Assembly: GCA_002359495.1 (NCBI GenBank)
Contig: DENB01000046.1
Span: 1 to 24,940, forward strand
Origin: Enterobacteriaceae bacterium UBA2655
Lineage (GTDB): Bacteria; Pseudomonadota; Gammaproteobacteria; Enterobacterales; Enterobacteriaceae
Length of the DNA: 24,940 nt
Direction of reading: 5' to 3'
Program-made: the position numbers and the translations under genes
The notes under the pieces: model-generated
Databases searched by the model: none
What the model was told of the DNA's origin: nothing
The model's input: the letters and a program-made list of their open reading frames with translations, nothing else
Part shown: one piece after another, positions 7,097 through 15,439 of the stretch
How the letters are laid out: every line of letters begins with the position of its first letter
Numbering within the stretch: the stretch's first letter is position 1

Positions 7097-8182
7097 ATGA
7101 CGAACCTGATCCCTCGTTCTAAAGCGCCAACCGTTGCTGACGTGGCGCGTGCGGCCAGCGTGTCCAAAGCGCAAGCCGCCCGCGCGCTGGGGGGCTACGG
7201 CGCCGTCAGCGAAGAGGTGCAAACCCGGGTAAACGCCGCCGCCGCCCGGCTCGGCTACCGGCCTAACGAGCTGGCGCGCAGCATGAATACCGGCCGTTCC
7301 AATACTATCGGCGTGATTGTCGGCGATATTGAAAACCCCCATTTTGGTCTGGCGCTGCGCGGCATGGCGGACGTGGCGAGGCTGGCGGGCTATCATCTGC
7401 TGCTGAGCAACAGCGATGAAAAACTGTCGGCGGAGCAGGACGCGGTGAGGGTGATGCTGGAAAAGCGCGTCGACGGCATTATCGTCGCGCCCAGCAGTTC
7501 CGCAGCAAAAGATAACGCCCATCTGGCACAGATCCTGGCCGACGGGCGGGCGCTGAAGCTGTTCGATCGCGCGGTCGACGGGCTGGATGTGGAAGCGATC
7601 TGCGTCGATTTCACCGCTACCGCGCGCGAGGCGACCCATGCGCTGCTGGAGGCGGGCCACCGCCGCATCGCCTATGTCACCAGCATGCGCTGCGAGGGGC
7701 CCTATCGCCATGCCGACGATCTGGGGCTGACGCCGGTGGCGCAGCGCGTGCGCGGCATGGAGCTGGCGTTCGCCGAAGCGGGCGTCCCGTTCGATCCCTC
7801 GCTGATCAAAGTCAATGCCATCGATGAGCAGGCGATCCAGCGCATCGTGAGCGAGCTGTGGCAGTTGCCGCAGCCGCCCGGCGCGCTGATCGCCTCCGAC
7901 AGCCTGATCGCCATGTCATTGTTGCGCGAGCTGGCGCGGCGCGAGCTGCGTATTCCGCAGGATCTCTCCTTCGTGATGTACGATAACTTCCCCTGGAGCG
8001 AACTGGTTACGCCGCCCCTGACGGTGGTGGCGCAACCGGTCTACGAAATGGGGCAGGAGGCGGCGCGGCGGCTGATCGCGGAAATCCGGCAGGAAGAGGC
8101 GGGGCCGCTGAAAAGCTTCAACGCCTGGCTGATCGCCCGCGGCTCCATTGCGCCGCCCGCCCAGGCGGATCAGAAGCGCTGA
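7097..8182 (+). CDS. LacI-family transcriptional regulator
   Basis: The 361-residue length and architecture match the LacI/GalR family. The helix-turn-helix is at about residues 12-31 (TVADVARAASVSKAQAARAL), followed by the hinge helix YRPNELARSM and the periplasmic-binding-type sensor domain beginning NTIGVIVGDIENPHFG. At the two main base-reading positions of the recognition helix it has Lys-Ala (K24, A25), unlike the common pairs such as YQ or TT; E. coli GntR also has lysine there and reads an ACCGGT-centred site. It diverges from the ABC/oxidoreductase operon across two identical operators and probably represses it until a sugar-like ligand binds. ATG 7097 has no visible Shine-Dalgarno sequence. 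The 3' end overlaps the fucO relic by 13 bases. Confidence 0.92.
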   Translation: MTNLIPRSKAPTVADVARAASVSKAQAARALGGYGAVSEEVQTRVNAAAARLGYRPNELARSMNTGRSNTIGVIVGDIENPHFGLALRGMADVARLAGYHLLLSNSDEKLSAEQDAVRVMLEKRVDGIIVAPSSSAAKDNAHLAQILADGRALKLFDRAVDGLDVEAICVDFTATAREATHALLEAGHRRIAYVTSMRCEGPYRHADDLGLTPVAQRVRGMELAFAEAGVPFDPSLIKVNAIDEQAIQRIVSELWQLPQPPGALIASDSLIAMSLLRELARRELRIPQDLSFVMYDNFPWSELVTPPLTVVAQPVYEMGQEAARRLIAEIRQEEAGPLKSFNAWLIARGSIAPPAQADQKR

Positions 8183-8694
8183 CGATAGAGATCGGCGATC
8201 GCTTCCAGCATACCGACGTCGCGCAGACATTCCGGGATGCCCACGTCGCAGCAGAGCTGGTCGACGGCCTGGATCGCCAGCAGGCGCGCTTCCGTCAGCG
8301 GCCGCTGACGCGCCGCCTCCACGCCCAGCGCCAGCGCGATATCACGGTACTTCTCACCGGTAAAATCGGCGTTCCACGCCACCGCGTCGCGCAGCGCCTG
8401 GCCGATCAGGGCGATCGCCTTGAGGTGCAGCGCATCGGTTAATTCCCAGGCCGCCACGCCCTGCTGCACCATCTTGATGGTCGGGTTAGGCAGCACCCGA
8501 TCGAAAATTTCATACGGCAGGTGATATTCATCCAGCAGTGCCGTTACGCGTCCCGCCACGCCGGCGGCAACCAGCGTTTCGTCTGTAACCAGCAGCGCTT
8601 TATGCAGCTGGCGTTTGCGTACCTCCTCAACCAGATGCTGAATTGCGCCAGCGCTGAATCAGGCGGTTTCGTTCAAAATCATTCGATGCGTCAT
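8170..8694 (-). pseudogene. fucO: decayed fucO-like iron-dependent alcohol dehydrogenase (lactaldehyde reductase)
   Basis: Starting at ATG 8694 the reading frame gives MTHRMILNETA, then TGA (8659-8661) where FucO has Trp, then a continuous FucO-like sequence to the stop at 8170. Recognisable blocks are HKALLVTDETLV, DRVLPNPTIKMVQQGV, ELTDALHLKAIALI, NADFTGEKYRDIALALGV and DVGIPECLRDVGM. Compared with E. coli FucO (about 380 residues, recalled), three internal pieces are missing: the central part with the GGGS cofactor loop and first metal ligands, the part with the histidine metal ligands, and about 25 residues near the end. Only about 175 codons remain. The protein could not bind NAD or iron, so this is a relic. 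All three deletions keep the frame. There is no adjacent fucose gene. Confidence 0.85.
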
Positions 8695-8709
8695 CGCTAT
8701 CTCCGTCAC

Positions 8710-8737
8710 GGAAAGGTAAGGGTTTCGCTTACTTTCC
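8710..8737. other. inverted repeat upstream of the fucO relic
   Basis: GGAAAGGTAAG and CTTACTTTCC pair over 10 bp with one bulged G around a GGTTTCG loop. It lies 16 bases upstream of the relic's ATG and may be a leftover operator or leader hairpin. Confidence 0.3.
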
Positions 8738-8902
8738 GGCGGCTGGCGGAGAAGTTCTGCTGACGCGATCACGCTCCCGTTGCATGACAATTAATAGAAT
8801 CAAGGAATTATCAATAAACCTGTCGTCGCGCGCGCGCGTTGCGCTTTTTATTTTTACGGCATGCGGGCACTATGTGGGTTTGGCTAATAATAAGGCAGCG
8901 TT

Positions 8903-9625
8903 ATGACGGACAGCGTTAATCATTTCGGCCAGCCGGTGGGGTCGCCGCTGAATGGGTGGCAGCCGCGACCTCTCCCTCAACCTCTCGACTTTCAGGGACG
9001 CACCTGCCGTCTGGCGCCTTTTGACGCCGGACAACATGCGGCGGCGCTCTATGAAGCCTGGGCGCAGGCCGCCGACGAGCGCGACTGGACCTATATGCCC
9101 GCCGGGCCGTTCGCCAGCGAAGCCGATTACCTTAAATATGCGGAACAGATGGCGCAGAGCCGCGATCCGCTTCACTTTACAGTCATCGATTGCCGCAGCG
9201 ACAAGCCGGTCGGCACCCTGGCGCTGATGCGTATCGTCCCCGAACATGGCGTAATGGAGGTGGGGCACGTGACTTTTTCTCCGCAGCTGCAGCGCACCGT
9301 GATGGCGACCGAAGCGCACTATTTACTGATGCGCTACGCCTTTGAAGGGCTGGGCTACCGCCGCTATGAATGGAAGTGCGACAGCTGCAATCAGCCATCG
9401 CGACGCGCGGCGGCGCGGCTGGGGTTTCAGTTTGAAGGGCTGTTTCGCCAGGCGATCGTGTATAAAGGCCGCAATCGCGACACCTGCTGGTTCTCTGTGA
9501 TCGACAGCGACTGGCCGCAGGTAAAGCAGGGATTCGAACGCTGGCTGGCGCCGGAGAATTTCACCGCTGAAGACCAGCAGCGGGAAACGCTGGAAACGCT
9601 GCGCGGCGAATACGCAAATCGTTAA
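8903..9625 (+). CDS. GNAT-family N-acetyltransferase (RimJ/RimL-like)
   Basis: The 240-residue product fits the RimJ/RimL-type acetyltransferase_3 group. It has an N-terminal strand (FQGRTCRLAPFDAGQHAAALYEA), the central PVGTLALMRIVPEHGVMEVGHVTF strands, and RYEWKCDSCNQPSRRAAARLGFQFEGLFRQ near the C-terminus, the acetyl-CoA-proximal SxxAxxxLGF(xxEG) signature. It should transfer an acetyl group from acetyl-CoA to an amine in the cytosol; the acceptor may be a protein N-terminus or a small molecule. The start is supported by AAGGCAG about 6 bases upstream of ATG. It stands alone, followed by a weak hairpin and the AT-rich island. Confidence 0.9.
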   Translation: MTDSVNHFGQPVGSPLNGWQPRPLPQPLDFQGRTCRLAPFDAGQHAAALYEAWAQAADERDWTYMPAGPFASEADYLKYAEQMAQSRDPLHFTVIDCRSDKPVGTLALMRIVPEHGVMEVGHVTFSPQLQRTVMATEAHYLLMRYAFEGLGYRRYEWKCDSCNQPSRRAAARLGFQFEGLFRQAIVYKGRNRDTCWFSVIDSDWPQVKQGFERWLAPENFTAEDQQRETLETLRGEYANR

Positions 9626-9647
9626 ATCATGCAGCACGAGATTAAAT

Positions 9648-9665
9648 GCCCTGTTTGTACAGGGC
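9648..9665 (+). terminator. hairpin after the acetyltransferase gene
   Basis: Perfect 6-bp stem GCCCTG / CAGGGC with a TTTGTA loop, 22 bases after the stop codon. The following sequence is AT-rich but is not a clean T-run. Confidence 0.4.
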
Positions 9666-9719
9666 GATTATTGATTAACTGAATAAATGGTGTTTTAACT
9701 TTAAAGATAAAAGCCATGC

Positions 9720-9747
9720 TTGACGCAGTTGCGGTTTAGATTATCCT
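9720..9747 (+). promoter_or_regulatory. candidate promoter of the effector/immunity cluster
   Basis: TTGACG (9720-9725), a 16-base spacer and TATCCT (9742-9747). It lies about 115 bases upstream of the effector start. The match is moderate and other starts are possible in this AT-rich stretch. Confidence 0.3.
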
Positions 9748-9861
9748 GCCCTTTGTCAAAAGGAATGTGGGCATGACCCGGTTAAATATCAGTACTAATT
9801 TTTTGAAGGATTGATATTAGAGTTTTGATGTGACTAAAATAAAGAGTAAAAAGGATTTAAC

Positions 9862-10224
9862 ATGACATGGAGATATGTTGTCAGAGAGGCCGTTTTTTAT
9901 CACAACGGTACTAAGCTTAAAGCCAGATAGGCAGGCGCGCTGGGATATTATGATGATCCTGCTCAGGAATGCGTAAAGAACAAAGGTCCCGTTCCGCGTG
10001 GTAAATATACTATCGGAGCGCCCTATAAATCGCTAAGGACAGGGATTGATAGTTTTCCGCTCATTCCGGCTGACGAAAATAATATGTGTGGGCGCAGCGA
10101 TTTTTTGATACATGGCGACAGCATACGTTATCCAGGCAGAGCTTCCCACGGCTGTATCGTTGCGGATTATAAAGTGCGTAAGAAAATTTGGGATAGCGGT
10201 GACAGGGAATTGATCGTTGAATGA
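9862..10224 (+). pseudogene. Tlde1-like (DUF2778) L,D-transpeptidase-fold type VI effector, interrupted by an amber codon
   Basis: An ATG with AAGGA seven bases upstream opens a 121-codon frame interrupted only by TAG at 9928-9930 (codon 23). Read through, the protein begins MTWRYVVREAVFYHNGTKLK, continues with CVKNKGPVPRGKYTIG and contains LIHGD...RASHGCIV, the His and Ser-His-Gly-Cys active-site signature of L,D-transpeptidase-like DUF2778 proteins such as Salmonella Tlde1. Those effectors are delivered by type VI secretion into the periplasm of rivals and attack peptidoglycan precursors. The stop overlaps the next gene's ATG (ATGA), as expected for an effector-immunity pair. No good in-frame restart follows the amber, so the gene is probably dead unless the stop is suppressed or is a sequence error. 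Family assignment is from motif recall. Confidence 0.75.
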
Positions 10225-10649
10225 AAACGTTATTGTTGTGCATATTGTCCATGCTCCCTTTTACATCATGGGCGTTGCAGAAAAATGGTTGCGTGGTGAT
10301 TAACTCCTCGGTGGAGATCGCGCTACGTCAGGCGCTGGCGGAAGATGTCGGGCTAAAACCGGACGATATTGATTTAAAAGCGTCTCGTCTGGAACTCATC
10401 GACAATATGCTTATTGCCGATGAATTAGCAAAGCAGTATGCCAGAGAGGATATCGCTGAGACGAGCTATCTTGATTACAGGAGTATGTATAAAATCTATA
10501 AGGATGACAATGCGCGAAATCTCATTATAAAATATATCTATTTTAATAAGGCAGGTAAGAAAAACATCTATGTTGGCTCGGCACTGGTTAATGATTCAGA
10601 ATGCTCGGTAGCCTTCAAAGGCTATCTGACTCTCTCAAGGGAATTCTGA
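10221..10649 (+). CDS. putative periplasmic immunity protein 1 (Tldi1-like)
   Basis: The 142-residue product has a signal peptide (MKTLLLCILSMLPFTSWA, cleavage before LQKNGC). The mature part has two cysteines (in KNGC and DSEC) that could form a disulphide, and ends GYLTLSREF. I do not recognise a catalytic motif. Its ATG lies inside the stop of the broken Tlde1-like gene (ATGA overlap), the classic layout of an immunity gene. A Tlde1 effector acts in the periplasm, so a secreted immunity protein is expected. The next gene is a paralogue, roughly 40% identical by eye. Base composition is clearly more AT-rich than the flanks, which suggests transfer. Function is inferred from position and secretion signal. 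Confidence 0.75.
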   Translation: MKTLLLCILSMLPFTSWALQKNGCVVINSSVEIALRQALAEDVGLKPDDIDLKASRLELIDNMLIADELAKQYAREDIAETSYLDYRSMYKIYKDDNARNLIIKYIYFNKAGKKNIYVGSALVNDSECSVAFKGYLTLSREF

Positions 10650-10711
10650 GCATAACTCAACTTTCTCGTGCCGTCACAGTCAGGCAGCCTGATGGATAGA
10701 TTTATGACAGG

Positions 10712-11146
10712 ATGTTCGAAAAAATGCGATTATTTGTTTCGGTTTTGCTTTTTTGGCTTTGTTCGCCGGTCGCGGAGGCTGTTAATCCTCATAACTGCGT
10801 CTACATTGGCTCATCGATCGATTATAGTTTACGAAAAGCGTTGTCTGACCAGCACGGTTTTGATAATCAAAATGTGGATTTAAAAGATTCAAATATTGAG
10901 CTGTTAGAAAATCTTCCCGTGTCTGAGGTGATGGCTAAAGCGCTGGCGCAAGCCGATGTGGTTAAATTTAAGCATCTTGATTATGCTGAACGCCTTAAAC
11001 ATTACACAAAATATAACGCCAGGAGCTTGCTGTTAAAGTATATCTATATCAATAAGCAGGGGAAAATAAATCGTTATATTGTCTCTGCTATTGTTAATGA
11101 CGAGATGTGCTGGCTACATTTCAACGGCTATCTGACGCTTTCCTGA
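10712..11146 (+). CDS. putative periplasmic immunity protein 2 (paralogue of the preceding gene)
   Basis: The 144-residue product has a signal peptide (to about PVAEA, before VNPHNC) and the same plan as its neighbour: N-terminal Cys (NCVYIGSS versus GCVVINSS), LDY in the middle, NARSLLLKYIYINKQGK near 105-120, second Cys (DEMCW), and the ending GYLTLS. ATG 10712 has AGG only one base upstream, so ATG 10724 (starting MRLFV) is an equally possible start and still leaves a signal peptide. It is 62 bases downstream of the first copy and probably in the same transcript. Duplicated immunity genes may protect against variant effectors. It is followed by a strong hairpin. Function is inferred. Confidence 0.7.
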   Translation: MFEKMRLFVSVLLFWLCSPVAEAVNPHNCVYIGSSIDYSLRKALSDQHGFDNQNVDLKDSNIELLENLPVSEVMAKALAQADVVKFKHLDYAERLKHYTKYNARSLLLKYIYINKQGKINRYIVSAIVNDEMCWLHFNGYLTLS

Positions 11147-11160
11147 GAATTTTGATAACA

Positions 11161-11183
11161 AAGGGCCGGTTAACCCGGCCCTT
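11161..11183. terminator. bidirectional terminator
   Basis: Perfect 9-bp stem AAGGGCCGG / CCGGCCCTT with loop TTAAC, 14 bases after the second immunity gene and 24 bases after the end of the permease gene on the other strand. A-rich and T-rich flanks suit termination both ways. Confidence 0.8.
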
Positions 11184-11207
11184 ATTAAAGGTACTCAGCC
11201 CGCTGCT

Positions 11208-12809
11208 TTATTGAGAAACATATTTGCCTGAGGTTTTGCCTGCCGCCAGTTCGCTTTCATCCTCTTCCTCGGTAATATCCGGCGTCTTGAGGCTCGCCTT
11301 TACGCCCCAGAAGTAGCAGATCAGCGAGGCCGCGACGATCAGGATCATATCCAGCGGCGCGCCGATCGCGCCGCTGCCGCCAAAGGTTCCCAGCGCCGAG
11401 AGCGCCAGCAGCACGATATAGTAGGCCAGCAGCCACCAGGCGCAGCTAAGATCGCGCGTGAATTGCGCGTTTTTCTTGCCGAAAATCGCATAGGCGACCC
11501 AGGCGACAATCAGGATGGGGATCAGGATTTCATTGACCGACCAGCCGCTCCAGTAAATCAGCAGCGTACTGGCGACAAAGGCCAGCGGGCTGAGCAAAGC
11601 GGAGAGCGGCAGGCGGAACGGGCGCTGCATTGTGGGCAGATGACGGCGGAACGCGCCCAGCGTCACTGGCCCCGGCATATAGGTGAATACCGTCGCCGAG
11701 GTGACCGCGCCGATCAGGCCGCCCCAGACCTGAAATTCAGAGGGCAGCGTCCAGGCGATGGCAAGCAGCAGCGACAGCCAGAGCGCGCCGCGCGGCACGC
11801 CGGATTTCGCATCCACCTCGCCAAAGATCTTAAACAGATGTCCGTTGCGCGCCCAGGCAAAAAGCACGCGGCTGGCGCCGGCAAGATAGATGTTGCCGGT
11901 TCTGGCCGGCGAAATCACCGCATCGATCAGGATCAGGTTAATCAGCCAGGTAATGCCGAGGCTGCGCGCCAGATCCGCATAGGGCGACTGGAATACCTGC
12001 TTCAGACCATCCCAGCCGTGCTGCGACAGCAGATTGGCCGGTACGGCGCCCATAAAGGCATACTGCAGCGCGATATAAATCACAAAGCTGACCGCGATGG
12101 CGATGCCGATAGCCAGCGGCACGTTGCGCTGCGGGTTTTTCGCTTCGCTGGCGAAGTCGACGGCCTGACGGAAGCCCAGGTAGGCGAAGACGATGCCGGC
12201 GCCGGTAAGCGAGGTAAAGACGCCATGCGCGCCACCCGGCGGCGGCGGCGGGACGTCAAGGTTCGGCGCATGGAAGTACATCAGCAGCGTCACAATCGCC
12301 AGCAGCGGGACGATAAATTTAAAGGTGGTGATGATGGTGTTAACGCGGCCAAAAAAGCTGACGCTCCAGTAGTTAAGCAGGAAAAACAGCACCAGCAGGC
12401 CAATCTGCACCACGAAGCCGAGCCCGGTCGGGCTGCCGTCCGGGTTGCCCAGCGCGGGCCACCAGTAAACGGCGTATTGCCGCACCGCTTCAACCTCGAC
12501 GCCAGCCGTGCTGGTGTAGGCGAGCAGCGAACTGACGCCAATGACAAAGCCGACAATATTGCCGTGCGAGTAGTTGGGGTAGCGGACAAAGCCGCCGGCG
12601 CGAGGGATTGCGGAAGAGAGTTCAGCATAAACCAGCCCGATGAGCAGCACAATGACGGCGCCCAATATCCATGCCCAGCCGGTATTCGCGCCGGCGTAGC
12701 CGGAACTGTTCAGCGCGGCGTAAAGCCAGCCGGAGCCGATCATCGATCCAATCCCCAGCAGCGTCAGATCGACTAATCCCAGCCTCTTTTTCAGACCCGT
12801 TGTCGCCAT
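11208..12809 (-). CDS. APC-superfamily amino-acid permease, similar to aspartate:H+ symporter YveA
   Basis: The 533-residue protein has about 12-14 hydrophobic segments and the APC signature in helix 1 (GIGSMIGSGWLYA). The stretches VYAELSSAIPRAGGFVRYPNYSHG and VEAVRQYAVYWWPALG match my memory of Bacillus subtilis YveA, an aspartate-proton symporter of similar length (about 520). It should import an amino acid, plausibly aspartate, across the inner membrane using the proton gradient. An acidic C-terminal tail (TEEEDESE) is predicted to be cytoplasmic. The ATG at 12809 has AGGGG eight bases upstream. It is monocistronic: its end faces the terminator at 11161-11183 and it has its own upstream intergenic region. 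Substrate remains inferred. Confidence 0.88.
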   Translation of the reverse strand: MATTGLKKRLGLVDLTLLGIGSMIGSGWLYAALNSSGYAGANTGWAWILGAVIVLLIGLVYAELSSAIPRAGGFVRYPNYSHGNIVGFVIGVSSLLAYTSTAGVEVEAVRQYAVYWWPALGNPDGSPTGLGFVVQIGLLVLFFLLNYWSVSFFGRVNTIITTFKFIVPLLAIVTLLMYFHAPNLDVPPPPPGGAHGVFTSLTGAGIVFAYLGFRQAVDFASEAKNPQRNVPLAIGIAIAVSFVIYIALQYAFMGAVPANLLSQHGWDGLKQVFQSPYADLARSLGITWLINLILIDAVISPARTGNIYLAGASRVLFAWARNGHLFKIFGEVDAKSGVPRGALWLSLLLAIAWTLPSEFQVWGGLIGAVTSATVFTYMPGPVTLGAFRRHLPTMQRPFRLPLSALLSPLAFVASTLLIYWSGWSVNEILIPILIVAWVAYAIFGKKNAQFTRDLSCAWWLLAYYIVLLALSALGTFGGSGAIGAPLDMILIVAASLICYFWGVKASLKTPDITEEEDESELAAGKTSGKYVSQ

Positions 12810-13147
12810 AGTGATTACCCCTGTATATGATCCTGTTGAAACGGGAAATAATTCGCCCGCTTTACTTATTATAAATAGCGGATCTCTGTAGCATTTCGCG
12901 TGCCATTATATCGTTGCGCTAAGTGATGGTTTAAATAAGAAATCATCAGAAGTATATTTCGAAATAAAAATAATTTATTCAACGAGTTAATTATTTATTG
13001 TGGCGCGATTAACCAGGGGTAAATAACGGAAGAGACTGGCTGACGTGATATTAATGTGCAGCATTGCACCGCGATATAGCGTTATTTATATTCTGATAAG
13101 GCTGGTTACATTACGTCATCCCTTGCGCGGGATGACGTAATGCTGAT
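12810..13147. other. 338-base intergenic region upstream of the permease gene
   Basis: AT-rich stretch between the opgB end and the permease start, with no convincing ORF. Two TATAAT hexamers occur on the minus strand (about 12867-12872 and 12903-12908) but neither has a good -35 at normal spacing. It must contain the permease promoter. The opgB-proximal end carries a long palindrome (13109-13142). Confidence 0.6.
13109..13142. terminator. long hairpin downstream of opgB
   Basis: Perfect 14-bp stem CATTACGTCATCCC / GGGATGACGTAATG with a 6-base loop, five bases beyond the opgB stop codon. No T-run follows on the minus strand, so it may protect the 3' end rather than terminate alone. Confidence 0.6.
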
Positions 13148-15439
13148 TTAACTTTGCGGCACGATTTTTATATCGACCATGCCGATGCCCAGCTTACGCG
13201 GCGCCTGGCCCAGGATATTATCCATATTGGTTAACTGCGGTTCCGGCGGCGCAATGACCACATTATGACTGCCGCCGGGATTAGAGAAGTGCAGGGTGGT
13301 GGTGGTGAAGGTATCGCTTAGCATAAGCTGTTGCTGCTGGTCGCCGACCCGGACCGGAATTGGCCGGTTGGCGTTCGGGCCGAAGGCGCGAGCGGTGATC
13401 ACCAGGTCAAACCTGGCAGGGAGCGGATCGACATATTCAATATTCACTTCCGGCGCCAGGTTGGCATTTGACCAGCGGCCCCAGCTCTCCGGTCGGGAAA
13501 TCCCTTTAAAGCTCTTCACGCTGGCGGGCGCGCCCGGCACGGCGAACAGGAAGCTGTCGGCCTGATAGCGAATATCGTTATCCTCGATGCGCATCATCGC
13601 CACGTTGCGCTGATACTGCGCCGCGTCGATCTTGCCCGCCGGGAAGCGAATCTTGCCCTGATAAATCGATGCGGGCACCGGCATGACGCTGGGCTGACCG
13701 CCCATCTGCCCGGTGGCGAGGCAGAGATCGGTCGACAACGACAGTTCCGGCTTCCATAGCCGCGCCATTTTAAAGCAGCGATCCACCCAGACGAATCTCG
13801 TCTCGGGAGCGAAGTCAGCCAGCTGATAACGCAACGGCGCGGCGTATTCCCCCTCCGGCAGCGGCTCTACGCGACCAGGCGAGACGCGGAACAGAATCGG
13901 CAACTTAAAGGCGGCGCCCGAAAAGCTGAAGCTGTTTTTCTGCTGGTTGATGGTATAGGCGTCGATCGATTTAGGAAAATTCCACAGCTGGATCACGTCG
14001 GGTTTCCAGCTCATTACTTTGCTTTTCAGATCCTTAAACACCACGGACAACGAGGTGCCCGACAGGCTGCTGCGCCCCAATCCGATAAAGTTGTCGCCGC
14101 CGAGAATATCCAGAACGGTGGCGCCGTTATCCAGCGTGCTGCGTCGGGTATCCAGCAGCTCCGCCTGCGGCCGATCGCCGCGAATGACGAAAAAGAGATC
14201 GCGGCGCGGCTGTTTAATCAGGTAGGGATGCGCGGTATTGTTCATCGCCAGATGATCGGAGGTCACCACAATGACGGTGTTTTTGAAGTATGGCGACGCC
14301 TTGATGCGTTCAATCAGCCGCGCGATGTGCTCCTGCGAGCAGGCCACGGCGCTGAAAGACTGGTTCGGCTTGCCTTCATAGCTGTAGCTTTTGCGCTGGC
14401 AGCTGCGGGAGATAAAGCCGTCCGGGTGATGGGTATCCACCGTCAGGGTAAAGAGCGCAAAGCGTTTCTGCTGCTTTGAAAGCTCTTCATATTTCTGGAA
14501 TACTTCATCCATAACGGAATCGTCATAAAAGCCCCAGTTATTGCGATAGTCCGGGTCCTCCACCTTGCTCATCAGCTCCTGCGCGCCGTACATATGAGCG
14601 GGATCGAAGCCGTGCGAGCGCAGAAACAGATCTTTCCCGGCGAAACGCAGATCCGCGCCCTGAATAAACCAGTTTTCGTAACCGGAATTTTTCAGGATGT
14701 CACCAAGGCAGAGGTTTTGCGGATAGAAGCTGGAGAGCGAGGCCGAGGCGTTACCGTCGAACGGGGCGAACAGCGGAATGCCGCACTGAGAGGCGACCAT
14801 GCCGGCAATGGTGTAATCGGTGCCGGGGAGTTGCTCCGTGCTGCTGAAGTCGAGGCTTTGCGCCTTTTCGCGGCTCAGCTCCGGCGCCAGATCCGGAAAA
14901 CTGTGCTGATTAAAATAGGTTCGCTCCAGGCTTTCGCCGTAGATATAGACCAAATTCAGCTTCGGCTGAGGAATGACGTTTTTCGGCTCTTTGAAATAGC
15001 TTTCGAAATCGGAATCCGCCAGCCGCGAGTGGGAAGCGATCAGATCGACCATCTGTTGGAATGCCGGCGTGGTCTGCACCGAACCGGCGGCGCAAAGGAT
15101 AGCGGCCAAGCTCCAGCCGATGTGATAAGGCCGGTTGCGACGACGCAGAATCCAGGTCAACAGGCAAAACAGCAGAAACAGCCCTATCGTCAGGCCGATG
15201 GCGGGCACGACATATTTGCTGACGCCGGCCCCGGTGAGGCTGTTGGTCAGGGTATAGAGCACAGCGTCGTTAATGCCGTCGCCGGTAAAATAGTTGCTGG
15301 CGTACAGCGTGGCGTTCAGCAGAATAAACAGGACGAGTAGCACTAAGATCAGGCTAAACCAGAATCTGTTGCGCCCGGCTTTATAAGAATAGAGAGCAAT
15401 AGATGCCAGAAATAAAACAACTGACATAAATTCGGACAA
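13148..15439 (-). CDS. opgB: phosphoglycerol transferase I (OpgB/MdoB)
   Basis: The 763-residue product agrees in length with E. coli OpgB and in blocks such as [54 protein letters not shown] and [13 protein letters not shown]. OpgB transfers phosphoglycerol from phosphatidylglycerol to osmoregulated periplasmic glucans. About four N-terminal membrane segments precede an alkaline-phosphatase/sulfatase-type periplasmic domain, with metal-site blocks VYIYGES, DTHHPDG and VTSDHLA. The start is TTG at 15439, not the ATG four codons later: AGAGGA lies seven bases before the TTG, and MSEF matches the start of E. coli OpgB (MSEL). Like E. coli, it lies in the same general neighbourhood as fhuF. Confidence 0.97.
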   Translation of the reverse strand: MSEFMSVVLFLASIALYSYKAGRNRFWFSLILVLLVLFILLNATLYASNYFTGDGINDAVLYTLTNSLTGAGVSKYVVPAIGLTIGLFLLFCLLTWILRRRNRPYHIGWSLAAILCAAGSVQTTPAFQQMVDLIASHSRLADSDFESYFKEPKNVIPQPKLNLVYIYGESLERTYFNQHSFPDLAPELSREKAQSLDFSSTEQLPGTDYTIAGMVASQCGIPLFAPFDGNASASLSSFYPQNLCLGDILKNSGYENWFIQGADLRFAGKDLFLRSHGFDPAHMYGAQELMSKVEDPDYRNNWGFYDDSVMDEVFQKYEELSKQQKRFALFTLTVDTHHPDGFISRSCQRKSYSYEGKPNQSFSAVACSQEHIARLIERIKASPYFKNTVIVVTSDHLAMNNTAHPYLIKQPRRDLFFVIRGDRPQAELLDTRRSTLDNGATVLDILGGDNFIGLGRSSLSGTSLSVVFKDLKSKVMSWKPDVIQLWNFPKSIDAYTINQQKNSFSFSGAAFKLPILFRVSPGRVEPLPEGEYAAPLRYQLADFAPETRFVWVDRCFKMARLWKPELSLSTDLCLATGQMGGQPSVMPVPASIYQGKIRFPAGKIDAAQYQRNVAMMRIEDNDIRYQADSFLFAVPGAPASVKSFKGISRPESWGRWSNANLAPEVNIEYVDPLPARFDLVITARAFGPNANRPIPVRVGDQQQQLMLSDTFTTTTLHFSNPGGSHNVVIAPPEPQLTNMDNILGQAPRKLGIGMVDIKIVPQS

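Noticed and set aside
8827..8838. An alternating CG run (six CG units) followed by TTGCGC and a T-rich stretch
   Set aside because: It could form Z-DNA or a weak terminator-like hairpin, but the stem is short, no upstream plus-strand transcript obviously needs ending, and such runs occur by chance in GC-rich DNA.
9773..9814. A 13-residue frame (MTRLNISTNFLKD) with AAGGA upstream
   Set aside because: The ribosome site is decent, but so short a frame in AT-rich sequence is expected by chance, and no homologue or leader-peptide feature is apparent.
9862..9930. Reading the first 22 codons of the effector gene as a separate leader peptide
   Set aside because: The sequence matches the N-terminus of the effector family and the frame continues intact after the TAG, so a broken gene explains it better.
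11463..12776. A 437-codon open frame antisense to the amino-acid permease gene
   Set aside because: It lies wholly opposite a well-supported membrane permease, is rich in Arg/Gln/Ala/Gly as expected from antisense reading of GC-rich DNA, and shows no domain.
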